64,000 nt of DNA from Monomorium pharaonis (GCF_013373865.1 NC_050474.1:21991116-22055115); one strand, 5' to 3'. Shown: positions 47,708-60,509, numbered from the stretch's first letter. A program made the numbers and translations. The notes: generated by a model from the sequence alone, not told the origin.

Positions 47708-47744
47708 CGCTCGCTCGCTCGCTCGCTCGCTCGCTCGCTCGCTC
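47611..47744. repeat. Compound microsatellite (CT)n(GCTC)10
   Basis: CT alternation with a single TTT interruption near 47623 fills 47611-47704, then exactly ten GCTC units fill 47705-47744. The GCTC block looks like an expansion of a variant unit arising within the CT tract (inference). Confidence 0.97.
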
Positions 47745-48189
47745 CTTTTCTCCTCTCCTTTCGTACACATGTCTGTGTACACAAAGAAATAAATGTGCAA
47801 GGGCTTTTGCGTGAGAATACACGACCGCATATACAGACGACATTCAAAACGGCAGGCTGAATCGAGCAGGCGAATATAATGCTGCAGGCCTGCAGCAAAA
47901 CAAACTCTTAAGATGGCATATACAGGCTATAAGATACACACTTTGGGGAAACAGAGAAAATGCCCTGTTGCCAATTCTCCACTCCTATTCCTAGCCACTG
48001 CGTATGCCTTAGTGTCTAATATCATCCCGACTAAACAATTCAGTATCCTGGCTCGCGCCGAATTGTTGTACTGTTGGCTCGGGCAAAGTTGGCGCGGCCT
48101 ACCTTCCGGAAAATTATGAGTTTACCGGCTTTATCCCTTGGCGAGCTTTAGGAAAATCAAACAGACTTTGCGACTTTAAAAGCATTTTA

Positions 48190-48231
48190 TCGAGCGAGCG
48201 AGCAAACGAGAGAGAGAGAGAGAGAGAGAGG
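48190..48231. repeat. Compound repeat (CGAG)3 plus (GA)n, inverted partner
   Basis: CGAGCGAGCGAGC at about 48191-48203, then AAAC, then (GA)n to 48231. Order and strand are the inverse of 47611-47744: the (GAGC)n faces the (GCTC)n and the (GA)n is outermost. Confidence 0.9.
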
Positions 48232-51200
48232 AACGCCGATGAGCCATCCATTAATTACTTCCATCTCGTCGATATTACGTAACAAAGTTATGGGGAATCG
48301 ACGAGATAACAATGCGAGCTTTGAATCTTTACGATAAAATAGTGCCACGTAATTATTTTCCAACGATAGAATCAAGAATTATAATTCTTTAATGATATTC
48401 CGATCGGTAGAAATATGAGATAAATACTCATGTGATAATTTAATGATTTCACTGCAGACAACTATCAGTTTTATTAATGGAAAATTATTATGTTGTTTCA
48501 TTAGTCTGCTAAATTAATTATGACAGTAATTATTACGCCATTCGGCGTTGCAGAATATATGAGTGCACGATATGGGAAATACAAGCTCTTGGCGCAACGT
48601 GTCTGACCATACTACATACGTAACTACTTATAACTGCCCTATCAGCAGCATGTAAATTTGAATATCCTTCACGATAACCGTTTCAGAAGCGCATACATCC
48701 TTCGTAATAGATTTGAGAGGACGTAAAATCCGAACGGAGACGAAGTGGAATCGTAAAGTACATCGTCCTATATCTACGGGGCGCCGGTGCTGCGAGTTCA
48801 TTCGGAGGTCGCGTTTGAAAAACGTCGGGTCAAGATTTACTGTCGGTCGATACCTTACGCAAAGGCCTTCGAATCTGCGAACGGCGTCGCGCGCCCGACA
48901 CTGTAACCAGCCACCGTAGGACGTACGAGAGAAGAGGGACAGACGGACAGCGAGAGGAACGAAGAACCTAAATAAGCTCGAGAGCTCGAGGGCTCGAGGT
49001 CTCTCGGGCGCGATCTCTTTTCCTACCGAAGGATAGCGCCGTGCAAACCCACTCTTTACGTCTCTTCTTCGGCTTGCTCAACCTTGCCCACCCTTCTTCA
49101 TCTTTCTCTTCTCTCAGGTAAAAGTTAAATGGGTTAGCAGATATCCGAAAGAATAAAGAGCGCGCCGACACTCGAGAGGGAAAGCCGAAACGGCTCATCA
49201 CGACCCGCGCGGGGTCACTCTTTCGCGGTAATCCCCGTAGCGCGAAATTATATCAATTTCATCGCGTAAACGCAACTTGCGCAATTACAACTGATTTTTC
49301 GAAAATACGCGATACAGAATTAGCTGCCGGGGGAAGTAATTAAATATTGTATTTAATAGAATTTGATTCCATCATTATACACAGATAGGCTCTTTGTACT
49401 CGTATATTCTGGTACATCAAAATTGCATTATTCTATTTATGAAAGAAGATACGAGAAAAATATAATACGATAATTGAATAATGCACATTGTAATAAATAC
49501 AATAATCGCCTGTTAGGTACTGCCTATAGTTTCGTGGCAAATTATGTCATTCATCGCTTGGGATTTATAATATGTTCTATTAATATGCGATAATCTATTT
49601 ACAAAAATCGCCGATTCAGCAATTGGGAAAAATTCCTCGGGGAAACGTAACGCGCGAGCGGATGCGAAGCCGATCTATTGAGCGCTGTTAAAGGGAAAGG
49701 GGAAGAGAGAGAGAGGAAGAGAAAAGGGCGTATTAATTTCATTAAAAAAAAAATGGTTACGTTTGCAAACGAATTTGCGACAATTTTATCGACAATCGGG
49801 TTAACATCTGCGCTTTTAGCGTAGGACACAGAGGCTGCAGATCGGGCGACGTTTATCGAGATCGGTATTGACGTAGTGGTTGCTGTTATCGAATTTGCGG
49901 CCGCGAAAGTGGAACGACTGAATTTTATATGGACTGTCAGTGTGTCAAAGCAACGACGAAGAAGAAACGGCGTAGATGGCGGCGATTGAGTTACCACCCG
50001 TGAACGTTAATTTCATATGTATCTCCGTTTGTGCGACTGTACTCAAATAGCCCCGCGATTCTGCACGTCGCGTCTCTTTTATTTCTCTCCCTGCGTCCGA
50101 TAATCCTCGCGGGGAAAACTGAAACGTTTAACTGGATAGTTGATATCGCCTGTTCGCAAAACACGATACTTTGTCTGCGCCCGTAACAACCGAAGACACG
50201 ATATATATCGAAATGCCATTTGATAATTCAATAATGATTAAAATACACCCCTCGCGTCTCACAGTCACGTGGGACTCTACGTACGCGCTGCTTTTATTCG
50301 CTTAATTAGTAATAAAAAAAAAAAGATCTTCGCGTTCGTCTCGCAACGTGGAAAAATCAGAATTTCCTTTTCACGAGCCCGCACCAATTTTTAAAGCACC
50401 CTTCCACGCATGGAGATATGTAACGTGTACACTATATGTCCACAACATCATTCTTCCGAATCTAAATACCTCGGCGGCGTGCTCCCATATTTCGTACTCC
50501 GCGTACCTTGAATGGAGACCCTGCCGCGGCAACGTTAACCGTCGCGCTCTTGTCCAGAAAATATATCGCCAAAGAGGATTATCTTATGCGTAAATTCTCG
50601 TCGTTAGTAGTCCTCGCGCGCGGCGCGCTCGTCCGCTCGTCCTGTTGCTGTTTCGCTGCGCCGCCGACGAGACAAAGTGTACGCCGTGGGCCGACTGGCA
50701 AAGCCTCGCGTGCCCGCCCCGGCAGTTGCAGTTTTCGTGCAATTTGCTTTACAGCTGCGAGCACCGGGTAATTCGCCACCGCACGCTTGTACGCCGCGCG
50801 CTCGCTTAATGAGGGTAAGGACGTACCCGCGCCACTAACGAATAGTTAATAAGCGCAAAGCGACGTCGAAATTCGTTGGAATTGACGGAAAACTACCGTT
50901 GCGCGGACGCACCGTCGGTCGCGTAAGAAAATTTGCGGGTATCCTTCCCCAGTCAGCGGGTGAGACATTCCGTTCTTCGGATGAAACGCAAAATACGAAA
51001 TACGGAAATGCTTAAACTTGCTTTCGCACTGACAATCCTGGTTCTTTCAGAATGCAATAAGATGTGTTTATTACGTGGGGAAGCTAAAAAGATCGGATTG
51101 CCATCGGATTCACAATCCGTCACAAAAAAATGGCCAAATATTTTCAGCAATCTGATTCTTCAGTTTGAAAGATTAATGTTTAAGGACAATTAAAAAATGT

Positions 51201-53264
51201 AAAAATAAAACGTAGAGATTAAGTGTGTTCTCTAGAAAAATTTAAACGTTTTATTTACTGATCTTCAAAAATTGATGCAGCATTACTTTTAAATGTACTT
51301 TTAGACGCATATCGATTTGCGCTTGTGTTCGGAAAAAGTTCACGTTCCAGCTGCTCTTCTTCAACAAGAGTAATCTACTGGAAGGAAACCCGGTGCAGTT
51401 CGGGACAATGAATTATCAATGCCTCTCGTCTCGATTATACAAATTAAAATTATTCACGCTACTGCAGAGCAGATAGAATCGCAAATTTAATTAGTATACC
51501 TTCATACGTATTAACAAACGGGATGGAATTTGCATGATAAAACAGTAAGTGTTTCTATTACAGTCACTATCCACGCTAGCAGATGAATTTAACTGATAAC
51601 AACTATAAGTTCCTTCTAAAGTAATTAAAACAAAAAAAAAACAGAAAGCAAACAATGCTCTATTTACCTCTGCGAGCATTATCGGTAGAATGCGTGCGAG
51701 GTCAGTTACCGCGAATAGCGGAATGAAGTGAGACGTAGAGGAAATATTACTTGCATCAACGCGCACGAATATTCGCGACAGTATCCACGCGAATATACGC
51801 GAATGTCTGTTGAACGCGTTTCCCAAAACGCGCTCGTTTGAGAAAATTACATAACGCGCGGGCGCAATTGTAGCAATCAAATCCCACGAACTTACGTATC
51901 TCTGATAATCAGCTATCAAGGCGCCGTTTCGTCTGATATGCCAAACAAACATGCGAGGGGAACAAGAGTAGCGAGTAGTACTATCCAACGACAATCAGAC
52001 AAGTCTTCGTCCTCCGTAACGACAATTTACATAATTGAAATAAGCCGCCTTTCGCCGTTCCTTTCCCTCTTTCCCGATAGCTCCTTCTAATAAACTCGAC
52101 TGCGAACCCCCAACGGGAAGACAAACGAGACAACTTTTTGCGCCGAGTATCGTACTTCTTATGCCCTACCGTGGCGACCGAAGAAGTTCCGTCGCCGGGG
52201 TCATTATTTCTGTCGACGTTCTCGCTCCTCGCGACCCGCCGGCGGCGACGGCGATACACAAAGCGTGTCGGATACGTTAAAAATAACGGTTCGTAACGTG
52301 GCAGGGTGCGACAATGTTTTCCCGGCGGTAGGAACAGCTCGAGGTGCGTAATTAGGTGTGATCCTGGCACGCGTGCGCCACCCTTCGCTTCCGACACGTG
52401 TAAAACCGCTTTCGCGTTTATTTGTCCGGATAGAGGTGACAATAGAAGGGAACAATGACCAACGGGGCGAAAAAAGAGCAAAAAGGGATCGGGGATGACA
52501 GCCGGGAAAGGATCGTAAGCGGCAGCTACAGAGAACGAGAGGCAAAACGAAGGTCCTGGCGGGTCAGTGACGTAAACCTGAAAGCTCTCGCGATACCGAA
52601 TCGCCAGGGAAGAGACCGATATCAAAGGCCAGCCCACGGTGTAAAAGAGAAAAACAAAAAAGGGGGGAGGGGAACAAAGTATAAAAACGCGTAATACTCC
52701 CGCAAATAAATTCGTGGATTGGACCGAACGAGAGAAATGAAAGGGTTCCAGTTTTTTTTTATACGCTGGTCGTTATATGTCCCAGTGATTGCGGGACAAA
52801 CGGAACGCCAGACTGGAGGGCGATGAAATCGGGGAGAGAAATAGGCGGATAAACGAGGGGACGAAAGGCAGAGCGGCTTCTCGACAACGCGCCGTGAAGA
52901 AAACGCGAGAGACGGTGGAAAGCGAAAACGACGAGGGATAATGCGCGCGCGGCGGTTTATTTTGACGTAATTAATTCTATTCACCCGCTGTTCGCACGCG
53001 CACGGCAGATATGAGACCGAGCGATTACGATTTAACGGGACGCGAAAGTGAGGCTAAGCAAGCGGGAGTTTGAGTGGCTGGCGTGACGACCCCATTGCTC
53101 GAGCGTGTTTGCCACTCGCATTCGTGCCCTCCCGATGCGTTTGCCGAGGGATACTTTTGCCGTGCAAAAACGAGCGAGAAAACGAGAAAGGGAAAGAGAC
53201 AGAGAGAAGGAGATCCCTCGCCCGTTTTCCTCCTCAGCGTAAACGGAGCTTCATGGTCGCGCGT

Positions 53265-53265
<1 letters not shown>
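48232..53265. other. Gene-free block
   Basis: AT-rich at 48.3-48.56, 49.3-49.6 and 51.17-51.3 kb; CpG-rich at 48.7-49.25, 50.0-50.95 and 52.0-53.2 kb. Minus frames of 167 codons (51491-51994) and 218 codons (51981-52637) are the longest in the window. The second overlaps an open frame in another register and neither shows a domain, signal peptide or motif I recognise. Confidence 0.45.
48976..48999. repeat. Three tandem 8-bp units GCTCGAGR
   Basis: GCTCGAGA, GCTCGAGG, GCTCGAGG in direct succession. Each unit carries a CTCGAG palindrome. Confidence 0.85.

Positions 53266-53304
<39 letters not shown>
53266..53304. repeat. (CGA)13 trinucleotide repeat
   Basis: Thirteen perfect CGA/ACG/GAC units depending on register. 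In frame it would give poly-threonine, poly-arginine or poly-aspartate, but the flanking frames are short and dissimilar. Confidence 0.96.
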
Positions 53305-56300
53305 TAAACTCGCGCGCGTGTAACTCGCAGGAATAAAAAAAAAAAGGGAAAGAAAAACAGGGCTCGGCCATACTTAATTCAATTGACTCGCTACGAGATA
53401 ACTGCAGGTTACTCCGCGGAGAAAATGAAATTTTTTCTCCGTTGGGGAGCGCTTTTTTTCCACGTCGCGAAGATATGAAGCGACGACGCGTAGAGAGTGA
53501 CGGGGCGGGGGATCGATAACAGACGCGCGAGTAAGTTAAGAGCGAAGTACAGAACGTAATTAACCTTTTTATGGTTTGAAGAACGGCCCCGATGGATAAT
53601 GAGGATTAAAGTTGAAAGATTACTGCGAAATGGGAACGTCGAATTGAATCTCGACTCGAGCGCGATTTGCGATAATAATAGTCGGAAATGTGATAACCGC
53701 GCATTCCTCCGATCGATGCCCGACCTTTGACATTAGCCCCCTTACCGAGATGTGGTGTCTGCTAATTAATTTACGCAACGCGAATGGAGTCCAAAGCCAT
53801 ACTTATCGAAGGGGACTCAATTGATCAAAAGTCCCGCTTACAAATGCAGGCTAACTTTAAACTTGCGGCATCGCGCAGCCGCTTCTAAATAACGAATTAC
53901 GCTTCTTCGTCGCGCGATCCGTAAGAAGAAGTGCAGAAATAAATAACGATGCGGTATACATATTCAAGTAGCCTGCAACATTATTCCACGCGGAATCCGC
54001 GCTTACTCTCCCGACGAGCGTATTATTCGCGGCGGGTGATTTAACGTCACCGCCGTTAAAGAGAATTATCCGTAAAACGGGCGCACGCGAGGGGAGTTTG
54101 GCGGCGCGGGGCGACGGGCGATAGTTTAAACAGAGCTCTCACCTCTCCCCCTCCCCCTCCAAAGATTATAATGCGTGTACAAGAAGAAACTGCGAAGTAG
54201 GTAAGGCAATGCCGAGGCGTAAACGTCGAGTTATCTCGCTGTAATTAATTTTTGCTGTCTACGCCGAGATAAACTTTAGCAATTACCGTAGCGCGTGCGG
54301 GGGCGGCGAGGTTGTTGCTGCTACTGCCGACCCGGCCCGGTAAGTAGTTGCAGGGCATTATTGGTACACGCCGACGATAGAAATAACGATTTATTCCGCG
54401 CGGCGAGGATAAAACACGCGCAGATGTATGTACATCTGTATGTACACCCGTAAAATGCGGGCGCGGCGGTTTACGCAACGCGCAAACAGCGTGACGAGCG
54501 GATGAGAATGAGCAGCCAAATGCCATAATTAATTTTTCTTTCGCGCTCGGTGGGCGCGCACACGCGGAGATAAAGTTGAACAATTAAACGCTAAACGCGA
54601 ATATTTCGCACGCGTGCATATACGTTAGATAAAAGTAGACGGAAAAAACTTCATCGTCCCTTTTTTTCTGAATATCCCACGGATATCACTGCTGCGGCAA
54701 TTCGTATATCAATAGCCGACGAGTAACCCTCGGTCTGTTCGATCGTTGAGTGGAATTAATTACTGTGCGGCGATCTCGCGCGGGAGAAAGGATTTCTTAT
54801 TAGTTGCACCGCGTCATGATGTGTTTTGACGATATATTTATCAAGTCTGTCCATAAATATATAACTCCTAAAAAAGCTAAAGAGAGAATTGTACATACGA
54901 TCGATTCTCGTAATTTTTTCACGAGAATCCGACCCGAATAGCAACGTTTACTCGCAATTTTTTTTAGCAGTTGTAAGCATTCAAGATGTATTACATGTCT
55001 ATATTTATTTGTTGATCGTCTCGTTATCGTAAATTTTACATAAATTGATGATCGGCTATCGCATAAAATTATTGTATAAAATTATATACTAAAAAACATT
55101 TTAATTTCTCCGTATAAAGTTGATGTCACGAACAAAAGTTTATCATTTGTGATTTAATATTAATTATAATATTAATTTCATTAATTTCATTATTAATACT
55201 ATTAATATTAATTAATATTTAATATTATTAATTTAAGGGGCTTTCAATTAATTGTTTTGTAAAAATGTGTTTTTATCTCTTGATGATCTACATTCTACAA
55301 CACGCACACGCTGTTCAATCCAACCACAGTATGAAGCATTTCGTATAAAATAGTGTACGGTCGCCATTAATTCTTACATTTGTGTCACAGTTTTGTGCAT
55401 TTGTATTGAACAAACCATGGACGTTGTAACTATCGTGGCCCATGCGGTTCGTCTGCATAATTGCGATGGGTTGCGTAAGGTTGCACGTAAGGCAGACGCG
55501 AAGGGAGTTTAAGCTGTTCCGACTTCACCGCCGACCGCGGACGAGAGTCTGGTAATTACCTTAATTACGACAAAGCTCGACTTCCCGTTTATACGAGTCG
55601 AGGCTGCGCAAAAATTCCACAGGCGTCTCTATCTCGGACGGTCAGCGAGAAATAATCTGCGCGCGGCTGTTCCGCGAAAACTCGACGATTCGCGCCGGTC
55701 ACAATTTAATACAATTACATAAAATTACGAATCGAAGAACTGCATCGGGCAGGCGCGTTTGTCGTCACTCCGATGAACATTTCATTAATATAAAACTGTC
55801 GCCGTTTTGTCGCTCGCTAAGCACAGCAAACAGCAAATCTCGCGTGATAAACGTCGAAAGCTCCTGAATAATAATTAAGCTCGCGCAAATATTCCACACG
55901 TGTAACGTAACTCAATATTTCATCTTGCAATACGCGAGCACATTTTGCAGAACCGAATTTACGGCAGCCCGGTTGAAATACGGTATGGCGGAAAAATAAA
56001 ATGACGACTGTCCATTTTGAAATTTCAACGTGTTTTCGCGAGTGCCGCAGTCATAAATGCGACAACGAATATCTTGAGTTTCGCCGGATGAAGAGCATTA
56101 AACCAAATGGAAGTCAAATTTCCGAAGTAGAATATTCTCGCCAATCGAACATTTGTCATCCATGTCAGTCCATTGATGTGTAAGATTAACAAAACGCTGC
56201 TTGATATGTAAAGTGGATGACGATCAACAGGAAAACTTCATAATAAATCCACTCTCACGTTCGAAATATAGTTAGCTTTATGAGCTGCTATTACCGGCGG

Positions 56301-57022
56301 GTTGTCACCCTCAATTTGTTTTTTTCCCCTGATGTATTTGCCACTCGTTCACATCACCTTGAAATAGCTATTAAGCTTTAAAGGAAAGCGTCAATCGTCA
56401 ATATTACGAAACCGACGAGCCTGTAATTGTCGTTTGTCGCATTAAACGTCCCCGTCGATCTTAATGTCGCATTAAACTGCGATCGATAATCGGGCTGCCG
56501 ATACAATCGAAAGTGTCGACGGTAAATTATCCCCTCCTCGCCGAAGTTTCGCTCGCGTTCGAAAAAGCCTCGACCAAGTATACCCGCGGGCAAGTCCGAT
56601 AACGTGGCTACTGCGAGCAGCGACTCCCGGTAAAAGAAAGATTCCCGACTCTGGTAAAGAAAAGTTTCGTTCGCGCCTGAATTATTTAGTCAGAACAGAG
56701 ATCCGTAAGGCTGATTCTCACCCCCGCCGGTAAACATTACCGTACAGTCTCCATTTTTAATGGGGATGAAAAAGCGGGACGTCCGAATGAGTTATCGTTA
56801 AGCGGGAATCGAACAAATAATCAGAATTTTCCCCAAATGCAGCTTCCAGATGTTATTCGCGGCACCGGCCTCGAAAAACACCACGTCATTCCGCGCGTAT
56901 CGCGTCAAACAATAGAACGGTATCGGCTTTTAATTAGCCGTTGAAAGTATTGAAATAAGGGAGCGGACAGTTCTCCGATAATACGCGCCGTTTGTTTCGG
57001 ACAAAAAAGGCTAACGGCGGTA
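53305..57022. other. Gene-free block
   Basis: CpG-rich to 54.6 kb, AT-rich at 54.95-55.4 kb, CpG-rich again from 55.4 kb. A stop-to-stop plus frame at about 55512-55718 is open for 68 codons with no ATG and reads like mixed protein, but no splice-site pair could be settled. A small hairpin CAGATGTA-TG-TACATCTG lies at 54421-54438. Confidence 0.45.
55153..55234. repeat. ATTAAT-rich low-complexity tract
   Basis: About 80 bases composed almost only of overlapping TTAAT, ATTAAT and AATATT words with no G or C except two C. Internally repetitive without a fixed period. Confidence 0.75.
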
Positions 57023-57214
57023 TTATTGGGCATTGAAGTTCGTGATGTGAGTGCGATATTGTGTAGCGAGACCACTCGGACCCAATATTAGCATAGCTTG
57101 GGGTCCATCGGCCACGACAACGACGATCACAATGGTGAAAACACGCCATGAGAGTACGTTGCACACATTTCTGGCCGCGCGCGAACACACCGGTATGCAC
57201 CTATGGGGAGCCAT
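57023..57214 (-). CDS. Candidate micro-ORF, 63 aa, one predicted membrane span
   Basis: ATG at 57214 with G at -3 and G at +4, a favourable context, opens 63 codons to TAA. Residues 24-35 (RVFTIVIVVVVA) form a strongly hydrophobic run that could span a membrane; three cysteines precede it and the tail is polar. No family is recognised. A longer 88-codon frame in another register (56934-57200, minus) covers most of the same DNA, so only one at most could be real. Most likely chance. Confidence 0.1.
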   Translation of the reverse strand: MAPHRCIPVCSRAARNVCNVLSWRVFTIVIVVVVADGPQAMLILGPSGLATQYRTHITNFNAQ

Positions 57215-57868
57215 AACTGCCTAATAACGCCTCATTCCTTATATCACGCTTAGCCGTAACAACTGCGAAACTTCGTGCTCGCGGCACGAACTACCCCCAT
57301 CCCACGCTCCCTGAAATCTTTCGAGTTTCAGATCTATTAAATGAATTGCACGGCAATGCATTTCGTGCCACGCAATCGGGCGACGATATCGTTAACAACG
57401 CAATCTCATTCTCTTTACGGAAATGGCGAAAGATATTCTGAGAAATTTCGTGAGTTTGCGACACGTCGCAACAGAGTGGAAATTCAAAATCTATAATAAA
57501 AGACTAAGATAAGTGCAACACTAAAGATAGCGCTTTAATGTCAAATTAAAGGTGAATAAAAATATATATCTTTTCCAAAGCCCTGAACAAAAAAAAAAGA
57601 AAGCGAAATTATAGAAGCTCGAGAAAACAAGCAATTTGTTCCTGAGTCAATATTCATCTTCGACCTATTCAGAAATGAAAAAGATATCTCATCTGTTTAT
57701 ATATGTACTGTACCATTATCGTGTCGCGGTCCTTAAATTTGAAACGTAAACACCGACGAGAGTCGAGGGTTTCTTTCCGCGCGCGAATTTTCTTTTCGTC
57801 CCCGTGAGAAAATCCCAATTCATCTCCGGGCGTTCTCCGGGCCGTCGGTTATTAAGCGGCTAACCGGC

Positions 57869-57940
<72 letters not shown>
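57869..57940. repeat. (GA)n microsatellite, 72 bp
   Basis: GA alternation with one AAA interruption at about 57886-57888. It is complementary to the CT tracts at 4587-4679 and 47611-47704. Confidence 0.96.
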
Positions 57941-57943
<3 letters not shown>

Positions 57944-58130
57944 CCCGTCGGTAGGTAGTTACGGTGGCGGACTTTAAGTGTAAGCCGCAACGCCGAGCCG
58001 CAATGGTTACCTGGTACCTGGAACCGGCGGCGTTATCCACGCTGCGGGCTACCCGCGCTCGTCGCTTCTCTCTCTGGTTTGGGTCTCTGCCTCGGTAGGT
58101 ACAGTACGGTATAGTACTGATCTAGTCTAC

Positions 58131-58168
58131 TCTGGTCTGGTCTGGGTCTGGTTTGGTCTGGTCTGGGC
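58131..58168. repeat. Imperfect (TCTGG)n pentanucleotide repeat
   Basis: About seven units of TCTGG with insertions of G or T. G and T dominate the plus strand, with GGG-like steps at two places. Confidence 0.8.
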
Positions 58169-58921
58169 GGTGGGTTGACGAGCGCGCGCGAGATGCAACA
58201 CCGACGCATCGCACCGGTGTGCATAATCGGTCCGGCGCGAGAATAGACACAGGGAGAGAAATTGGGTTAAGACGGCACCGCCGGGAACAGTTTCGGATTA
58301 TCTCGCACATGTTACCCGGCCTTGCGTTTCCTGAAACGTTACGCCGCGTCTTTCCAGCATTTCTGAATCTACTGCACGCGATCGATGCGCGTGAATTATT
58401 TCTCGGATGCCCGGCGCGAGATGCACGCGCCGAGGAACAGATTCGATTACCCGCGACGATATGGCCGATTAATCGAACACGTTAGCGATAATATCCGACA
58501 CGTGAGACAGCTGAGACTCTCGTTGTTTCCAACGTCTCTTGCCAAGGAAAATAATATAGTACGGAACAAACAAGTGAAATAGAAAAATCTCTTTAATATA
58601 GAATTTCGATGGTAGAAAAAGGACCAATTAAAGCCACACCGCAGATGTTTGAACATTTATGTCAATACACAGGTTTTCCTGTAATTTTTCTGTAACAAAC
58701 TTTATTTTTGTAGTTTTGCTGAAAGGAAAACAGTAGATTGAAAAGCGATTGTGTTTTTTATAAGTATTAAGTGTCTGAAATATGTAAATCAATTTTTATA
58801 CAAATTTAATAAAAATTAAAAAAGAACGAAGTTAAAGAATTATGTTGTAAGATTTTTTTCTGTGGCATATTAATTCCTAGGATGACGTTCAATATTACGT
58901 TTGTATCGTGATAATATGAAA

Positions 58922-58948
58922 TATGAATTGTTTCTTACACAATTCATA
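58922..58948. repeat. Perfect 10-bp hairpin
   Basis: TATGAATTGT (58922-58931) and ACAATTCATA (58939-58948) are exact inverses around a 7-base loop. Too short for a microRNA precursor. Confidence 0.55.
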
Positions 58949-59106
58949 CTTTTGCTATAACTTTTCCTTAAATAAGGAATTTTAGATTTATATTTTTTAT
59001 TTTTCTAATAGAATATGTTACGAAATTACTACAGAAAAACTTAGGACATCTTATACATTATCGTTAGACGTTTTCACCTTTTTCTACAATCGGGAAGAGA
59101 AATGAT

Positions 59107-59162
59107 CTGTTACATCTAATATTGCATTATTCATCGACGAGAATAGTTATTTGATGTAACAG
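59107..59162. repeat. 10-bp inverted repeat with 36-bp spacer
   Basis: CTGTTACATC (59107-59116) and GATGTAACAG (59153-59162) are exact inverses. The arms are less AT-biased than other inverted repeats here, so chance is somewhat less likely. No TA or other clear target duplication was seen. Confidence 0.5.
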
Positions 59163-60485
59163 TTAAGATGAATTGTACCGTTTTAGTACTCAGTGTTTCT
59201 TCATCTCTTTGAAAGTCACAGTTTGTTGGAATTACTCTTACATAATGGCACGCTAAAAGAAATAAACATCGCGCGATGTGAAATGTCCCGTTTTTATCGT
59301 TCACCACGTGATTACGAAAGCCGCGCGAAAGTCGCTGTGGCGTAATTAAAAATGCAGAAAGTCTTTTTTCTCCTCTTCCGATTCAGTAGTGTCATCTCTT
59401 GACTTCTTCCCGTCGACTTTAAACGCATCCCTAATCTGGATCGTGAAAAGACGATCCGCCGCGAGTCCAAGAGAGTCGGATATTCTCGGAAATAATAACG
59501 AGCGGTGCTATTAGTCGTGCGGACTAATGACTAAAGAGAGAAGGTATGTTCTTTACAAAGTTTCCGTCCGTGTAGCGACGAGCGAGAAAAAGCGCCTGCC
59601 AAAGAGGCAACGAAGTTAGGAAAGAGAGTTAAAGGAAGGCTCCGACGTGTTCGCACGATTGCACGAAAATTTGGCGAACAATCCCTATCGTTTCAAGAAA
59701 TCCTCGTACTTACTTAAGTTATTTCTTTCCGTTTGCCTAACGACGGATGAACTCACTTGTGCTAATATTTTGATGGTTACTTGTGTAATTAAGAAAATTC
59801 AAAATCTCTTAACAAACAAAAAGAAGTTTTTCAGTCTAGTTACCGTTTTTATTTGTTTTCAATGCATTTCAAATAATAATTTTTTAATAAAGTTTAGGAA
59901 AACAAATTCCACTTCCGCTTCCAATGTTCTCTTGAAGTAGATGCTCAAACTATTTCGCTGACATGAGTGCTAAAACGTGTCGTAAGTTACGACTGTATAG
60001 AAACGTGTCTAAGTGTGCGGAAAACTATTTCGCATAGCTCATTATAATTCTAGTGGTTGGCTGGACCCTCATACGCATCCATTACTTCGCCCGGGCGCCT
60101 CGGCACTCGGTCACTTAAGCTCCACTCGATAGCTTTAAAAGCCGACTTGTAATTAACCACCCTGAAGTTAAGATCTTCAATTACTGTGAAAACATGCGCC
60201 TAATTTCTACTATAGTTTGCCGTTCAAAAGCTTCCATGAAAGAATTACTACCAGGGTCTGAAATCGATATAATTTTTTCAGGCTTAATTTCGGATTCATA
60301 AACCAAAAATCAAATTTATAGTCATTCTGCGTCACGTTACAATATAGTCATCTAATAAAGTTAGACCATATACTCAGCCACTAACAACAATAATTTATAA
60401 GTACATAATTATTTGAGTACTTTTTATACATGAAAATTACAAGTAGATATAACGTTGTTTGCAGTCAGACGACTCGCGCGATCAC

Positions 60486-60509
60486 AAAGTAAGAAAGTAA
60501 GAAAGTAAT
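60486..60509. repeat. Three tandem 8-bp units AAAGTAAG
   Basis: Two exact AAAGTAAG units followed by AAAGTAAT. Short tandem array in AT-rich DNA. Confidence 0.85.

Larger units (their letters stand above)
57215..58600. other. GC-rich gene-free block
   Basis: Mixed at 57.25-57.7 kb and CpG-dense at 57.72-58.5 kb. It contains the GA and TCTGG repeats annotated separately. The 110-codon plus frame at 58153-58485 has no recognised motif and overlaps minus frames. Confidence 0.5.

Noticed and set aside
47409..47898. Arg-Glu or Ser-Ala repeats in minus frames at 47.4-47.9 kb
   Set aside because: These are translations of the (GA)n and (GAGC)n microsatellite, not a protein repeat domain.
51981..52637. 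218-codon minus frame, longest in the window
   Set aside because: No domain, signal peptide or membrane pattern. The same DNA has a 113-codon frame in another register and an opposite-strand frame of 79 codons, so it looks like chance in GC-rich DNA.
56760..56842. TTCGATTCCC on the minus strand near 56810, resembling a tRNA T-loop
   Set aside because: No cloverleaf can be formed with the upstream minus-strand sequence.
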